From an uncultured Lentisphaerota bacterium (GTDB lineage: Bacteria; Verrucomicrobiota; Kiritimatiellia; CAIQIC01), in contig CAITZM010000044.1 of NCBI GenBank assembly GCA_903896925.1, positions 1 through 33,761 of the forward strand: DNA of 33,761 bases, given 5' to 3'. Shown piece by piece: positions 1 to 8,700 of this stretch; the stretch's first letter is position 1, and each line of letters begins with the position of its first letter. The notes beneath the pieces were generated by a model that was not told where the DNA came from, did not search any database, and was given only the letters and a program-made list of their open reading frames with translations. A program made the position numbers and the translations under genes.

Positions 1-275
1 CCTCCCGGGGTGCGTTGTTGGGCTGGGAGGGCGAGCGTACCCGCGAGCCGCATTCCAACCAGTCCTTGGGAAACGTAGGCGTGCAACTGCCCCGCTGGGA
101 GCGGTGGCGGTCGCCGCTGCGGTTGCGCTGGCCGCACTCTCACGAGTGCGGCTACAGTCCTGAACGGCCGTGGTACGTAGCCGCGCTCGTCAGAACGCGG
201 CACGCTTCACAACGACCCACCCGAAGAACAGCACCTGCCACGCGGGAGCGGCTGGCCCGCTTCAGCCCGCGCAGT
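1..275. repeat. Intergenic palindromic (REP-like) repeat block
   Basis: I see no convincing gene here. Two hairpins lie close together. The first, at 131-152, has perfect 9-bp arms (GCCGCACTC / GAGTGCGGC) around TCAC. The second, at 180-201, has 6-bp arms GCCGCG / CGCGGC. The GCACTC...GAGTGC core of the first recurs in the hairpin at 16177-16200. This pattern fits dispersed intergenic palindromes as found in PVC genomes (from memory). The block may also act as a downstream terminator or mRNA stabiliser for the minus-strand gene ending at 276, but neither hairpin has a T-run. Confidence 0.5.
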
Positions 276-1703
276 TTAGGCGAGCCACTTGGTGCGCAAG
301 GGCAGATGAATGAAGCGATCAGCTTCGGGGCAGCCTTTGGCCTTCAGGTTTTCGCTGTCCCACTCGATGGTGCGGCCGGCGCGCAACGCGACGATGCCGG
401 TCATGCCGAACTCGGCGGCGCGCGCGGCGATGTCGAAGCTCTGGAACGTCTTCGGTCCGCCCTGGCACGCCGTGAGCCATTCGAGCATGTGGTTCTGCTG
501 CGGGCAGCGCGGATAGACGACGGGCACGGGCTTGGCGGCCTCGTGATCGAGCACGCCGCGGCACTTGGCGCTCTTGTCGTCCTTGAGACGCATGACGCCG
601 CCGACGCCCCATGCGTCGGAACGCAGGATGCCTTTCTCGCCGACGAACAGCACGCCGTTGTTGGGCACTTCGCCGTAGGTCGCCTTGAGATCGGCGGTCA
701 CTGCATCCGGCGGGCCGGCCTTCTCGCCGTCGTGCCACCAGACGCTCACGGGGTCGAACTTTTCGCGCGCGGCGAAATCCCAGCGGTAGGTGGTGGCGGA
801 GGGATAGCTGTCCTTGATCGGCTCGTTGCATTCGACCGCGATGCGGATGGGCGGGCCGAGTTTGAGCGCGCGCAACGGCAGGTTGTGCGCGTGGGCACCC
901 ATGTCGGCGAGGTGGCCATCGCCGAACTCGAACCAGCGGCCCCACTTCAGGCAGCCGCCGAGGTAATAGTCCTTGAACGGCAGCAGCCGCGACGGGCCGC
1001 ACCAGAAGTCCCAGTTCAAGCCTTCGGGCATGGGATCGGCGGTCATGCTGATCGACTCGCTCGGCGGGAAGAAGCGGTTGATCCAGCAGTGGACCTCGCG
1101 GACCTGGCCGAGCACGCCCGCCTGGATGAGCTCCATGCTGCGGCGGAACGTCTCGGAGGCGCCGCCCTGCGTGCCGATCTGCGTGGCGACTTTGCAGGCG
1201 GGCATCATCCTGGCGATCTCGCGCGCCTCGGCGGCGCTGTGGGCGAGCGGCTTCTCGCAATAGACATGCTTGCCCGCTTGCAGGCAGAGCTTGGTCATCG
1301 TCAGGTGCCAGTGCTGGCCGGAGGCGATGACGATCGCGTCCACGTTCTTTTCCGTTGCGATCAGCTTGCGGTAGTCCTCGTAGACTTTGGTTTTTTCCAA
1401 CGCCGTGGCCATGGCACTGCTGCCTTTGCTCTTCTTGCCGTTGCGGCCCTCGCCCGATTTCAGCCGGGCGATCTGCTTGGCGTTCACATCGCACATGGCG
1501 ACGATATTGTGGCCTTCCTGGATCACCGCCGGCAGGAGCTGGCCGCTGCGGTTGCCGCAGCCGAGGATGGCGATGTTGAGCTTGTTGTTGGCCGCGCCCA
1601 GCACGCCCGAGGGCAGGATGAGCGGGGCGGCGAACGCGGCCAGACCGGCCGCGCCGGTGCGCTTGAGGAACGTACGGCGGGAGAGCGTGGACAGTGCTTG
1701 CAT
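276..1703 (-). CDS. Tat-exported Gfo/Idh/MocA family oxidoreductase
   Basis: A predicted NAD(P)-dependent sugar or cyclitol dehydrogenase of 475 residues. The N-terminus has a twin-arginine signal (SRRTFLKRTGAAG, residues 8-20) followed by a hydrophobic stretch, so it is probably exported folded with its cofactor. The Rossmann fold has its glycine motif in NIAILGCGNRSG (about 43-54), and the family CEKP motif sits at 149-152. The C-terminal half carries WFEFGDGHLADMGAH and DWDFWCGP segments typical of the PVC/Bacteroidetes branch. The ATG at 1703 is chosen because GGAGG lies 8-9 bases upstream and the signal peptide then starts correctly; the open frame extends further upstream without such support. 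It is the second gene of a two-gene operon, 32 bases after the TIM-barrel gene. The substrate cannot be read from sequence. Confidence 0.93.
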   Translation of the reverse strand: MQALSTLSRRTFLKRTGAAGLAAFAAPLILPSGVLGAANNKLNIAILGCGNRSGQLLPAVIQEGHNIVAMCDVNAKQIARLKSGEGRNGKKSKGSSAMATALEKTKVYEDYRKLIATEKNVDAIVIASGQHWHLTMTKLCLQAGKHVYCEKPLAHSAAEAREIARMMPACKVATQIGTQGGASETFRRSMELIQAGVLGQVREVHCWINRFFPPSESISMTADPMPEGLNWDFWCGPSRLLPFKDYYLGGCLKWGRWFEFGDGHLADMGAHAHNLPLRALKLGPPIRIAVECNEPIKDSYPSATTYRWDFAAREKFDPVSVWWHDGEKAGPPDAVTADLKATYGEVPNNGVLFVGEKGILRSDAWGVGGVMRLKDDKSAKCRGVLDHEAAKPVPVVYPRCPQQNHMLEWLTACQGGPKTFQSFDIAARAAEFGMTGIVALRAGRTIEWDSENLKAKGCPEADRFIHLPLRTKWLA

Positions 1704-1735
1704 GGCGGTTGCCTCCGTTAGGGCTCCTGTGCGGA

Positions 1736-2656
1736 TCAGGCCAGCGCTGCCTTGCAATACTGGACGCACTTGGCCACTTCCGCGACGGAGGTGGAGCCGG
1801 CCGGGATCTTGTATTCGAGCTCGATGTCCGCCGGGAAGGTCCACTTCTCCTTGCGCATCAGTTGCAGGATTTCCTTGATCGGCGTCTTGCCCTCGCCCCA
1901 CGGCAGGTTGCCGCCCTCGGCGGTCCGGTCCTTGAGGTGCAGGCTGACGATGCGGTCGTGATATTTTTCGATCACCGGGATGGGCGACTTGCCCTTCGTG
2001 CCGGCGAAGTAGTGGCCGACGTCGAAGTTGAACCCGATGTACTGGCCGCAGTCCAGCAGCGGATCCATTTTTTCCATCACGGGATAGTTCGCGGTGTGAT
2101 TGTGGAAGGCGACCCAGATCTTGTGCTTGTCGGCAAACGGCGCCAGCTTCTTGACCGACGTTTCATCCTTCGGTCGCTCGGTCGTGATGCCGACGCAGCC
2201 GAGCGCCTTGGCCATGCGGAAGTTGAAATCGATTTCCTCGTCGGACTGGCCGAAGCCCGTCTTGTGGATGTGGATGTTGATGCCGGCCTCGTTGTACATT
2301 TTGCGCAGCTCCACGCATTTCGCCAGTTGCGCCTCGCGCTCCGCGTCCGTGGGCTTGCCCTTGGGCTGGCCTTTTTTCCCGCCGCCGCCGATGCCCGCAT
2401 AGGCTTGGATCGGGCCGCCCATCAATTCCACTTCGGAGAGACCATCCTCGATCAAGGCCTTGAGCGTGTCCTCGGCGGTGTTGATGCCGCCGCGGTAGCT
2501 GTAGGTGATGCAGCCGATGCGCACGCCGTTGAAGACGGAGCAGGGCTTGCCCGCCGCCGCCGCGCGCCGTGGCAGGAGCGTGCAGGCGGCGAGGGCGGCC
2601 GCGCCGCCGAGAAACGCACGCCGGGTCGTCAGGGTACTGGTCATCTTTGTTTCCAT
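1736..2656 (-). CDS. Tat-exported sugar phosphate isomerase/epimerase (xylose isomerase-like TIM barrel)
   Basis: A 306-residue protein of the AP endonuclease 2 / xylose isomerase-like TIM-barrel family. A Tat signal (TTRRAFLGGAAALAA, residues 10-24) suggests a periplasmic location. Likely metal-site residues are the Glu in EVELMGG (75-81), the His of HIHKTGF, the HNH motif, the Asp/His of FDVGHYF, the His of SLHLKDR and the Glu in DIELEY near the C-terminus. This set matches divalent-metal isomerases and epimerases. The ATG at 2656 is preferred because AGGA lies about 6 bases upstream; an ATG at 2644 is a weaker alternative. The gene is first in an operon with the Gfo/Idh/MocA gene, a pairing common in PVC genomes and usually read as oxidation/isomerisation of an unusual sugar. 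Confidence 0.9.
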   Translation of the reverse strand: METKMTSTLTTRRAFLGGAAALAACTLLPRRAAAAGKPCSVFNGVRIGCITYSYRGGINTAEDTLKALIEDGLSEVELMGGPIQAYAGIGGGGKKGQPKGKPTDAEREAQLAKCVELRKMYNEAGINIHIHKTGFGQSDEEIDFNFRMAKALGCVGITTERPKDETSVKKLAPFADKHKIWVAFHNHTANYPVMEKMDPLLDCGQYIGFNFDVGHYFAGTKGKSPIPVIEKYHDRIVSLHLKDRTAEGGNLPWGEGKTPIKEILQLMRKEKWTFPADIELEYKIPAGSTSVAEVAKCVQYCKAALA

Positions 2657-2836
2657 GAGGTTCCTATCGTCCTTGGTTGGGTTGGGGTTTGCCTGCATCC
2701 ATTGCAGCCGGTTTGTCAGTGCCGAGCGGTCATAAAATCATCACGCGCATTCTCACGCGCCCCGCAGCAGAGTCAAGGACAACTTTCCCGCAGAAGCAGG
2801 ATTGGAAAATCCGTCAACACCCGCTACGTTACGCGC

Positions 2837-3556
2837 ATGACCTCTCCAACCCAACGCGGCAAGGGCACGGGCAAAACCGCCGTCCCGCAGCTCGCGCCGA
2901 CGACACTGGCGTTTCTGGTCGACCTGAAGAAACACAACGAGCGCGCCTGGTTCGCGGCGAACCGCAAGCGCTACGAGGCCGCGCGCGCCGACTTCATCCT
3001 GCTCGTCGATGCGCTCATCGCCGGCATCGCCCACTGCGACCCGCGCCTGCTCGAACTCGATCCGGCGGACTGCATCTTCCGCATCAACCACGACACGCGC
3101 TTCTCGCACCACAAGGAGCCCTACAAGGTCCACTTCGGCGCGTTCATCACCGACCGCGGGCGCAAGGTGGACCGGGCCGGCTATTACTTCCACCTCGAGC
3201 CGGGCGCGTGCATGGTCGCGGGCGGGCTCTACATGCCGCCGGCGCCGGAGCTGAACGCCATCCGCCGCGCGATCCTCGCGGACGCGCCCGGGCTGCGCGC
3301 AGTCCTCGGCCAGAAAAAGTTCGTCGCCGCCTTCGGCAAGGAGCTGCCCGGCGTGAAGCTGAAGACCGCGCCGCGCGACGTGCCCAAGGACCATCCCGAT
3401 GTCGACCTGCTGCGCCTCAAGAGCTACGAGGTCGGTTGCGAACTGCCCGACCGCCGCGTGCTCGCGGCCAACTTCGTCAAGACGGCGACGGACTATTTCG
3501 TGACGATGCACCCCTACGTCGCCTGGCTGAACCGCGCCCTCGACCGCGCCCGCTAG
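2837..3556 (+). CDS. DUF2461 family protein (TIGR02453-like)
   Basis: A 239-residue cytosolic protein with the conserved blocks of the DUF2461 family: LKKHNERAWFAANRKRYE (residues 30-47) near the N-terminus, FRINHDTRFSHHKEPYKVHF (81-100) in the middle and a Gly-rich YYFHLEPG segment after it. The biochemical role of the family is not established, so no function is assigned. The start is the first ATG before the conserved region. I see no good Shine-Dalgarno sequence, and the open frame continues upstream through antisense sequence, so the exact start is uncertain. It is divergent from the oxidoreductase operon and 27 bases upstream of the fucosidase gene on the same strand, so the two may be co-transcribed. 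Confidence 0.85.
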   Translation: MTSPTQRGKGTGKTAVPQLAPTTLAFLVDLKKHNERAWFAANRKRYEAARADFILLVDALIAGIAHCDPRLLELDPADCIFRINHDTRFSHHKEPYKVHFGAFITDRGRKVDRAGYYFHLEPGACMVAGGLYMPPAPELNAIRRAILADAPGLRAVLGQKKFVAAFGKELPGVKLKTAPRDVPKDHPDVDLLRLKSYEVGCELPDRRVLAANFVKTATDYFVTMHPYVAWLNRALDRAR

Positions 3557-3583
3557 CCGCGGCGAGGGAAAGGGAGTCCTGAA

Positions 3584-5014
3584 ATGAAACGTATCAGCGT
3601 GATCGCAGTGGCCGTGTTGGCGCTGGGGAGCCTGGTGCGGGCCGTGGCCGCGGCGGACGGCGCGGGGCAGAGCGGCGCTTACCAGATGAGCAAGGACTAC
3701 ACACCACCGACCGATCCGCTCGTGCTCGCGAAGCTCGCGCAATGGCAGGACCTGAAATTCGGCCTGCTCATGCATTGGGGCACCTACAGCCAGTGGGGCA
3801 TCGTGGAGTCGTGGACGCTGTGCCCGGAGAAACATCCGTGGAACCGCCGGACCGGCCCGTTTGCCGACGACGACCTCGCCTACAAACGGTCCTACGAGAA
3901 CCTGATCACCACGTTCAATCCGACGAAGTTCGACCCGGCCCGGTGGGCTGCCGCGGCCAAGGCGGCCGGCATGCGTTACGTCGTGTTCACCACCAAACAT
4001 CACGATGGCTTCTGCATGTTCGACACGGCGCAGACCGATTACAAGATCACCGGCCCGGCCTGTCCGTTCCGCACGAACCCGCGCGCGAACGTCACCAAGG
4101 AAGTGTTCGACGCGTTTCGTGCCCAGGGGCTCGTCGCCGGCGCCTATTTTTCCAAGGCCGACTGGCACACCCCGTTTTATTGGAGCCCGTCTTTCCCGGT
4201 GCGCGACCGGAACAACAACTACGACACGGCGCAGCATCCGGAGCTCTGGAGCCAGTTCAAGGATTTCACCTGGAAACAAATCGAGGAACTCATGACCGGC
4301 TACGGGCCGGTGGACATCCTCTGGCTCGACGGCGGGCAGGTGCGGCCGCCCCGGCAGGACATCGACATGTCCGGCCTGGCGGCCCTGGCGCGGAAACATC
4401 AGCCGGGACTGATCGTCGTGGACCGCTCGGTGAAAGGTGCGAACGAGAACTATCGCACGCCGGAGAACGAGGTGCCCGGCAAGATGCTGCCCTATCCGTG
4501 GGAGACCTGCATGACCATGGCCTCCGCCTGGAGCTACAAGACCAACGACACCTATAAGGGCACCTGCGCCCTCATCGGGCACCTCTGCCGCATCGTGGCG
4601 CGTGGCGGCAACCTGCTGCTCAACATCGGGCCCGGTCCCGATGGCGAGTTCGATCCCGTCGCCTACCAGCGCCTGCAGGAGATCGGCGCGTGGATGCAGA
4701 TCAACAGCGAGGCGATCTACGCCACCCGGCCGGTCGCCCCGTACGAGCGCGGAGCCTATGCCTTCACCGGCAAGCGCGACGGAACGGTATATGCCATTTT
4801 GCTCGCGCAGGACGACCGCAGTGTGTTGCCGGAAACCGTGTCGCTTCCCGCGGAACTGGCCGCGCAGGCCGGCCAGATCACACTGCTCGGCTACGGCGCG
4901 CTCAAGCCCGGCGCAACGCAGGACGGCCAGACCAGCATCTCCATTCCGGCGGACGCACGTGCCCGGCCACCCTGCGCCCATGCGTGGACCTTCAAGCTCG
5001 CGCCGCGACCGTGA
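3584..5014 (+). CDS. Secreted alpha-L-fucosidase, GH29
   Basis: Predicted to remove alpha-L-fucose from glycans outside the cytoplasm. The 476-residue product starts with a Sec-type signal peptide (residues 1 to about 24). The GH29 barrel shows FGLLMHWGTYSQWG (59-72), TTKHHDGFCMFD (136-147), NVTKEVFDAFRAQGL and the nucleophile motif VDILWLDGG, where D249 is the expected catalytic Asp. The terminal GNLLLNIGPGPDG block is also typical. Length fits single-domain bacterial GH29 enzymes. GGGAG lies 8 bases before the ATG. It follows the DUF2461 gene by 27 bases and, with the flanking oxidoreductase and isomerase genes, points to scavenging of fucose-containing polysaccharide. I could not place the general acid/base with certainty. 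Confidence 0.95.
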   Translation: MKRISVIAVAVLALGSLVRAVAAADGAGQSGAYQMSKDYTPPTDPLVLAKLAQWQDLKFGLLMHWGTYSQWGIVESWTLCPEKHPWNRRTGPFADDDLAYKRSYENLITTFNPTKFDPARWAAAAKAAGMRYVVFTTKHHDGFCMFDTAQTDYKITGPACPFRTNPRANVTKEVFDAFRAQGLVAGAYFSKADWHTPFYWSPSFPVRDRNNNYDTAQHPELWSQFKDFTWKQIEELMTGYGPVDILWLDGGQVRPPRQDIDMSGLAALARKHQPGLIVVDRSVKGANENYRTPENEVPGKMLPYPWETCMTMASAWSYKTNDTYKGTCALIGHLCRIVARGGNLLLNIGPGPDGEFDPVAYQRLQEIGAWMQINSEAIYATRPVAPYERGAYAFTGKRDGTVYAILLAQDDRSVLPETVSLPAELAAQAGQITLLGYGALKPGATQDGQTSISIPADARARPPCAHAWTFKLAPRP

Positions 5015-5110
5015 ACCGGCCCCCGCGCGGAGTGGGGGATAAACCGCCCTGTTCTTTCTCGACCCTGAGTGATGCCGGACCCGGCTTGCCCGCTTGCTTG
5101 AGGGTGGTGA

Positions 5111-5740
5111 TCAGCGCGCGCAGGATGGGCACTTGGTTGGCGCCGGTGGCTTGCCGGTCCAGGTGTGGTGACAAGGATAATAATTGTAGGTGACTCTGCC
5201 GTCGGGATAGGTCCTCTGGACGCCTGCGATGCCACCAGCACTTTGGCTCCCGGCAGCGCCACTGCGTTGCAGCACCTGGCCGCCACCGGCACCGCCACCA
5301 CCTGCACTCGCACCGGTTTGCGTGAGGGGAGCCGTGTTTTGTGCTGCTGGTTTGACCCCGCCGGTACCAGCACTGTTCACCGTGGTGGAGGTCGGAGTGC
5401 CCTGGTTACAGCGCGGGCACTTGGCTGGCGCCGGGGGCTTGCCGGTCCATTTGTAGCCGCAAGAATAGACGACGGTGACGGTGCCATCCGGATTGGTCCT
5501 GCTGCTGATGACGCTTGGATTGCCGCCCCCGCCGGAACCCCCGCCGCTCCCGCCTTGTCCTGTGCCGCCACCTGATCCACCGCTGTTCACCGTGCTGGAG
5601 GTCGGAGTGCCCTGATTACAGCGCGGGCACTTGGCCGGCGCCGGGGGCTTGCCGGTCCATCTGTAGCCGCAAGAATAGACGACGGTGATGGTGCCATCGG
5701 CATTATTCCGGGTTGTGACGACGCCACCGTCACCCGTGCT
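5111..5740 (-). repeat. Three Cys mini-ribbon repeats, two of them a near-identical 210-bp tandem copy
   Basis: Within the 3' end of the giant gene, the block starting at 5373 (CTGTTCACCGTG...) recurs at 5583, an offset of 210 bases (70 codons), with only scattered differences over about 110 bases. Each encodes CGYxWTGKPPAPAKCPRC preceded by an (A/P)DGT(I/V)TVVYS strand. A third, more diverged copy at 5111-5220 ends the protein and has CHHTWTGKPPAPTKCPSC. The single Cys followed by CxxC resembles a small zinc-ribbon or knuckle. The high DNA identity of the first two copies implies recent duplication. Confidence 0.8.
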
Positions 5741-8700
5741 TGACCCACCTCCACCTCCTCCGCCCTGATGCTCACCATCGCCGGAGGTATCCCCTCCGCC
5801 CGATCCCCTGCCATCACCGCTGGACGTTGTGCCGCCGCCGCCATCATTCCGACTTTCGCTGCCGCCGGCACCACCGTTGTTTCCGGTCCCGCCGGCGGTC
5901 CTTGGTCCGCCGGTGACGGCATTTTTGATGCGGGAGTTGACGGCGTTCGCGCCAGCGCCGCCGAGCGTTTGCCCAAAGGCGGTGCCGCCTTGCGTGACGG
6001 AGTCCACCAGGGCGTTGCCGATGGTCGAGCCCCAGCTGTTGGCCTGCTGCGCCTGTGCCAGCAGTTGTGCCGCCTGGCCGCGTGTCAGGCGGCCCTCATA
6101 GCCCGCTGCTTCCAGCAGGTTCTTAATCTGGTTGAAGGCCTCGTAGGAAACCCAGTTGGCCTTAACATCCCTGTCTTGCAGGTTCAAGTTGGCCAGCGCC
6201 GTCGTGGTCCGTTCGGCGCGGTCGGCATCCAGGTTGCCCATGACGCCTGCGAGCACGGATACCTGCGGAACCTTGAGGTTAAGGCCATGGCCGGCGTCGG
6301 GCTCCATGCCGGCGAGTGTCGAGGTGGGCAGCCGGGAATAGACCGGGGCGCCGCCGCCCTGGCCCAGCGCATGCAACAGTTTGTTGTTATCGTCCACGTC
6401 CGCCTGCAGGCTGTTCAACTGCTGGAGCTTGGTTTGGAGCTGGTCCATCAGGTCCTTTTTTTCCGGCGTGTTGCGGGAGGCAAAGATCTGCGCCTGGAGT
6501 TTGGCGATGTCGTTCCCCAGTCCGCCGGCCCGATTCTGTAATTGATCATTGTTGTTGTCGAGCTGGTTGGCTGTGTACCCGTCCGCCGTGACCGGCTGAC
6601 CGTTGTCATCGTAGCTAAGCTTCGGCGGCGGTGGGCCGGTGTTTGCGCCCAGCTGTATCAACTCGTCCCTGGTTTCGCTGGCGCGCCGTTCGTAGTCGCT
6701 CTGGGTCTGTTGCAGCGCCGCCAGTTGTTCCCGCAGATCTTTCTTCTCCGTGCTGTTGTGCGACTGCGCAATTTGCTTCTGGAGGTCATCCATCTTCTGC
6801 CGGGTATCGTCGCCCCGAGTGGACATGTTATCCAGATAGCTTTGGAGTTCCCGCTTTTTGTCAGCATCGGGGTCTGGCGGCGGCTCCATCAGGGCTCCAT
6901 CCTTCCGGGCCTGTTCGTCGGTAAGACCCAGGGCCTGGCTGATGAGCACCCCGGCTATTTCTCCCGCCAGCTTTTTCCGCTGAGTTTCCGTCGACTGGAG
7001 CGCGTCCGGCGCCGCAGCCCCGCCGCTTGGATTCGCGTGGCTGGCGATGTTCTGCTGGAGCGCTGCGACGTCATCCTTGATGGCGTCGGGGCCGCCGCGC
7101 GACAGTTTGACGAACAGCGCTTCAATCTGGTCCTTTTCCTTCGGGCTGGCATCCGTGTAGAGGCTGTTCAGGGTGTGGGCCGCGTCGCCATAGGGATCCG
7201 GCTCGTGGGGTGTGGCGGGCTGTTTGCGGACCATGCCCGCCACATCGTAATCCCCCTCGTCCACCTTGCTGCGGATGTCGGCCAGGGTCGCGCGTGCCGC
7301 CAGCTTTTGCTCGTCGGTGCCATACTGCAAATCGATGGCCAGGTTCTGGAGGACGCGACTGCCGCTGCCGCCTGCCGGCAATTGCTTGGTGAGGTTGTCC
7401 AGAAAGTCCTTGTCGGCCTGCCGGTCGGCCGGCGCATAGCCGGCGACGAGTGCGCGGCGGCCGCGTGCATCGGGGCTTCTGACGATGTCATCCATCAGTT
7501 GTTGCCCGGTCACACCGGGCTTGAGCAGGACGTCGCCACGCTCGAGGGCCGCCTGGTAGGCTTGCTGGATGTTTCTGGTCTGGGCGGCATCGCGTTGTGT
7601 CTGGGAGGGTGCGCCTTGGAGCGCAGCGGAATACTTTTCGCCGGCCTGGAGGGTCGCATCCATGCCGTCCAGGACGGCGCCGTCGAGGGCCTGGCCGGCC
7701 TTGGTGTTTTCGAGCAGGTAGCGTGTGCCGGCATAGGAGCCGAGGCCCACGCCGGCGGCCTGTCCCACCAGGGGCACGGCGGCCATCGTGGTGCCCAAGG
7801 CGCCGCCGAGGGCCATTTTTCTCGCCAACTGATCCGCCTCGTCAAACTTCTTGTTGGCTTCCGCATCCGTCGTGTTCTGATCCATCGCCTGATAGATGTT
7901 CTTGCCGATGCCGTAGACATCCTTGCCGGACTCATAGACCATGTAGGCGCCGGCGACGGTGCCCGCCGCATTGAGCACCCGCCCGCCCGCGGCGTTCAAC
8001 GCCTGCCGGGCGCCCGATGCCTTGGCGGGCAGACTGCCGCCGCCCATGGCGTTGAATAATTGTTCCCCGGCGACATTGGCGTCGCGCTCCATGTTGTTCA
8101 AGGACGCGCGCGCCGTTGTGACCGCCCCCCCGGCCCTGTTGACGCCACGCGTGAAAACACTGGATTCTTCCGGCGCAAAACCGGATTTACCGCCATCCAA
8201 CAACGAGGCGGCGGGTTGGCCGGGCGGTTCCGCCATGGCGCGGAGCGGGCGCGCCGGCTCGCCCGGTGCGGTCTGCCTGAGCTGGGCTTTGAAATCGTTT
8301 TCCAGATAGGCCTGCTCCTCGGGCGTCCACAGTTGCAGGGGTTTCCCCGGCTCGCGGTAACCGAATTCGTTCATGGTGACATTCGAAGGCAGCTTTTTGA
8401 TGCGTTCGGGGATGGCCACTTGTTCCTGTGCTGCGGCACCCGACGCCGCCTCGGCGCTGCGGGCGGCTTGGGCCAGTTTCTTGGTGGCCATGCGATCCAG
8501 CACGTTTTGCGTGAAGGGCTCCGTGGCCGGGGGCGGTCCGCGCGATGCCGGCGGCTTCAAGACATCCGCGCCTTCCACCAGTCCCGAACTTTTCCGGATG
8601 AAGCTTTCCGGCGTTTCACCCATGGCGTGAAACCGGGCGCGGGCCTCTGCCGGCGACAGGGTCCCCTTGTTCACCTCGTCCAGAATGTTGTTCCCTTGCC

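Noticed and set aside
15..3556. Long plus-strand open frames across the oxidoreductase and isomerase genes (15-1721 and the first part of 1694-3556).
   Set aside because: They are antisense to genes with clear motifs, signal peptides and ribosome sites; the translations are Ala/Arg/Gly/Val-rich with no recognisable domain. Only the DUF2461 part from 2837 is accepted.
2753..4981. A 742-residue minus-strand frame opposite DUF2461 and the fucosidase.
   Set aside because: It is the mirror frame of two well-supported genes and has no motif of its own.
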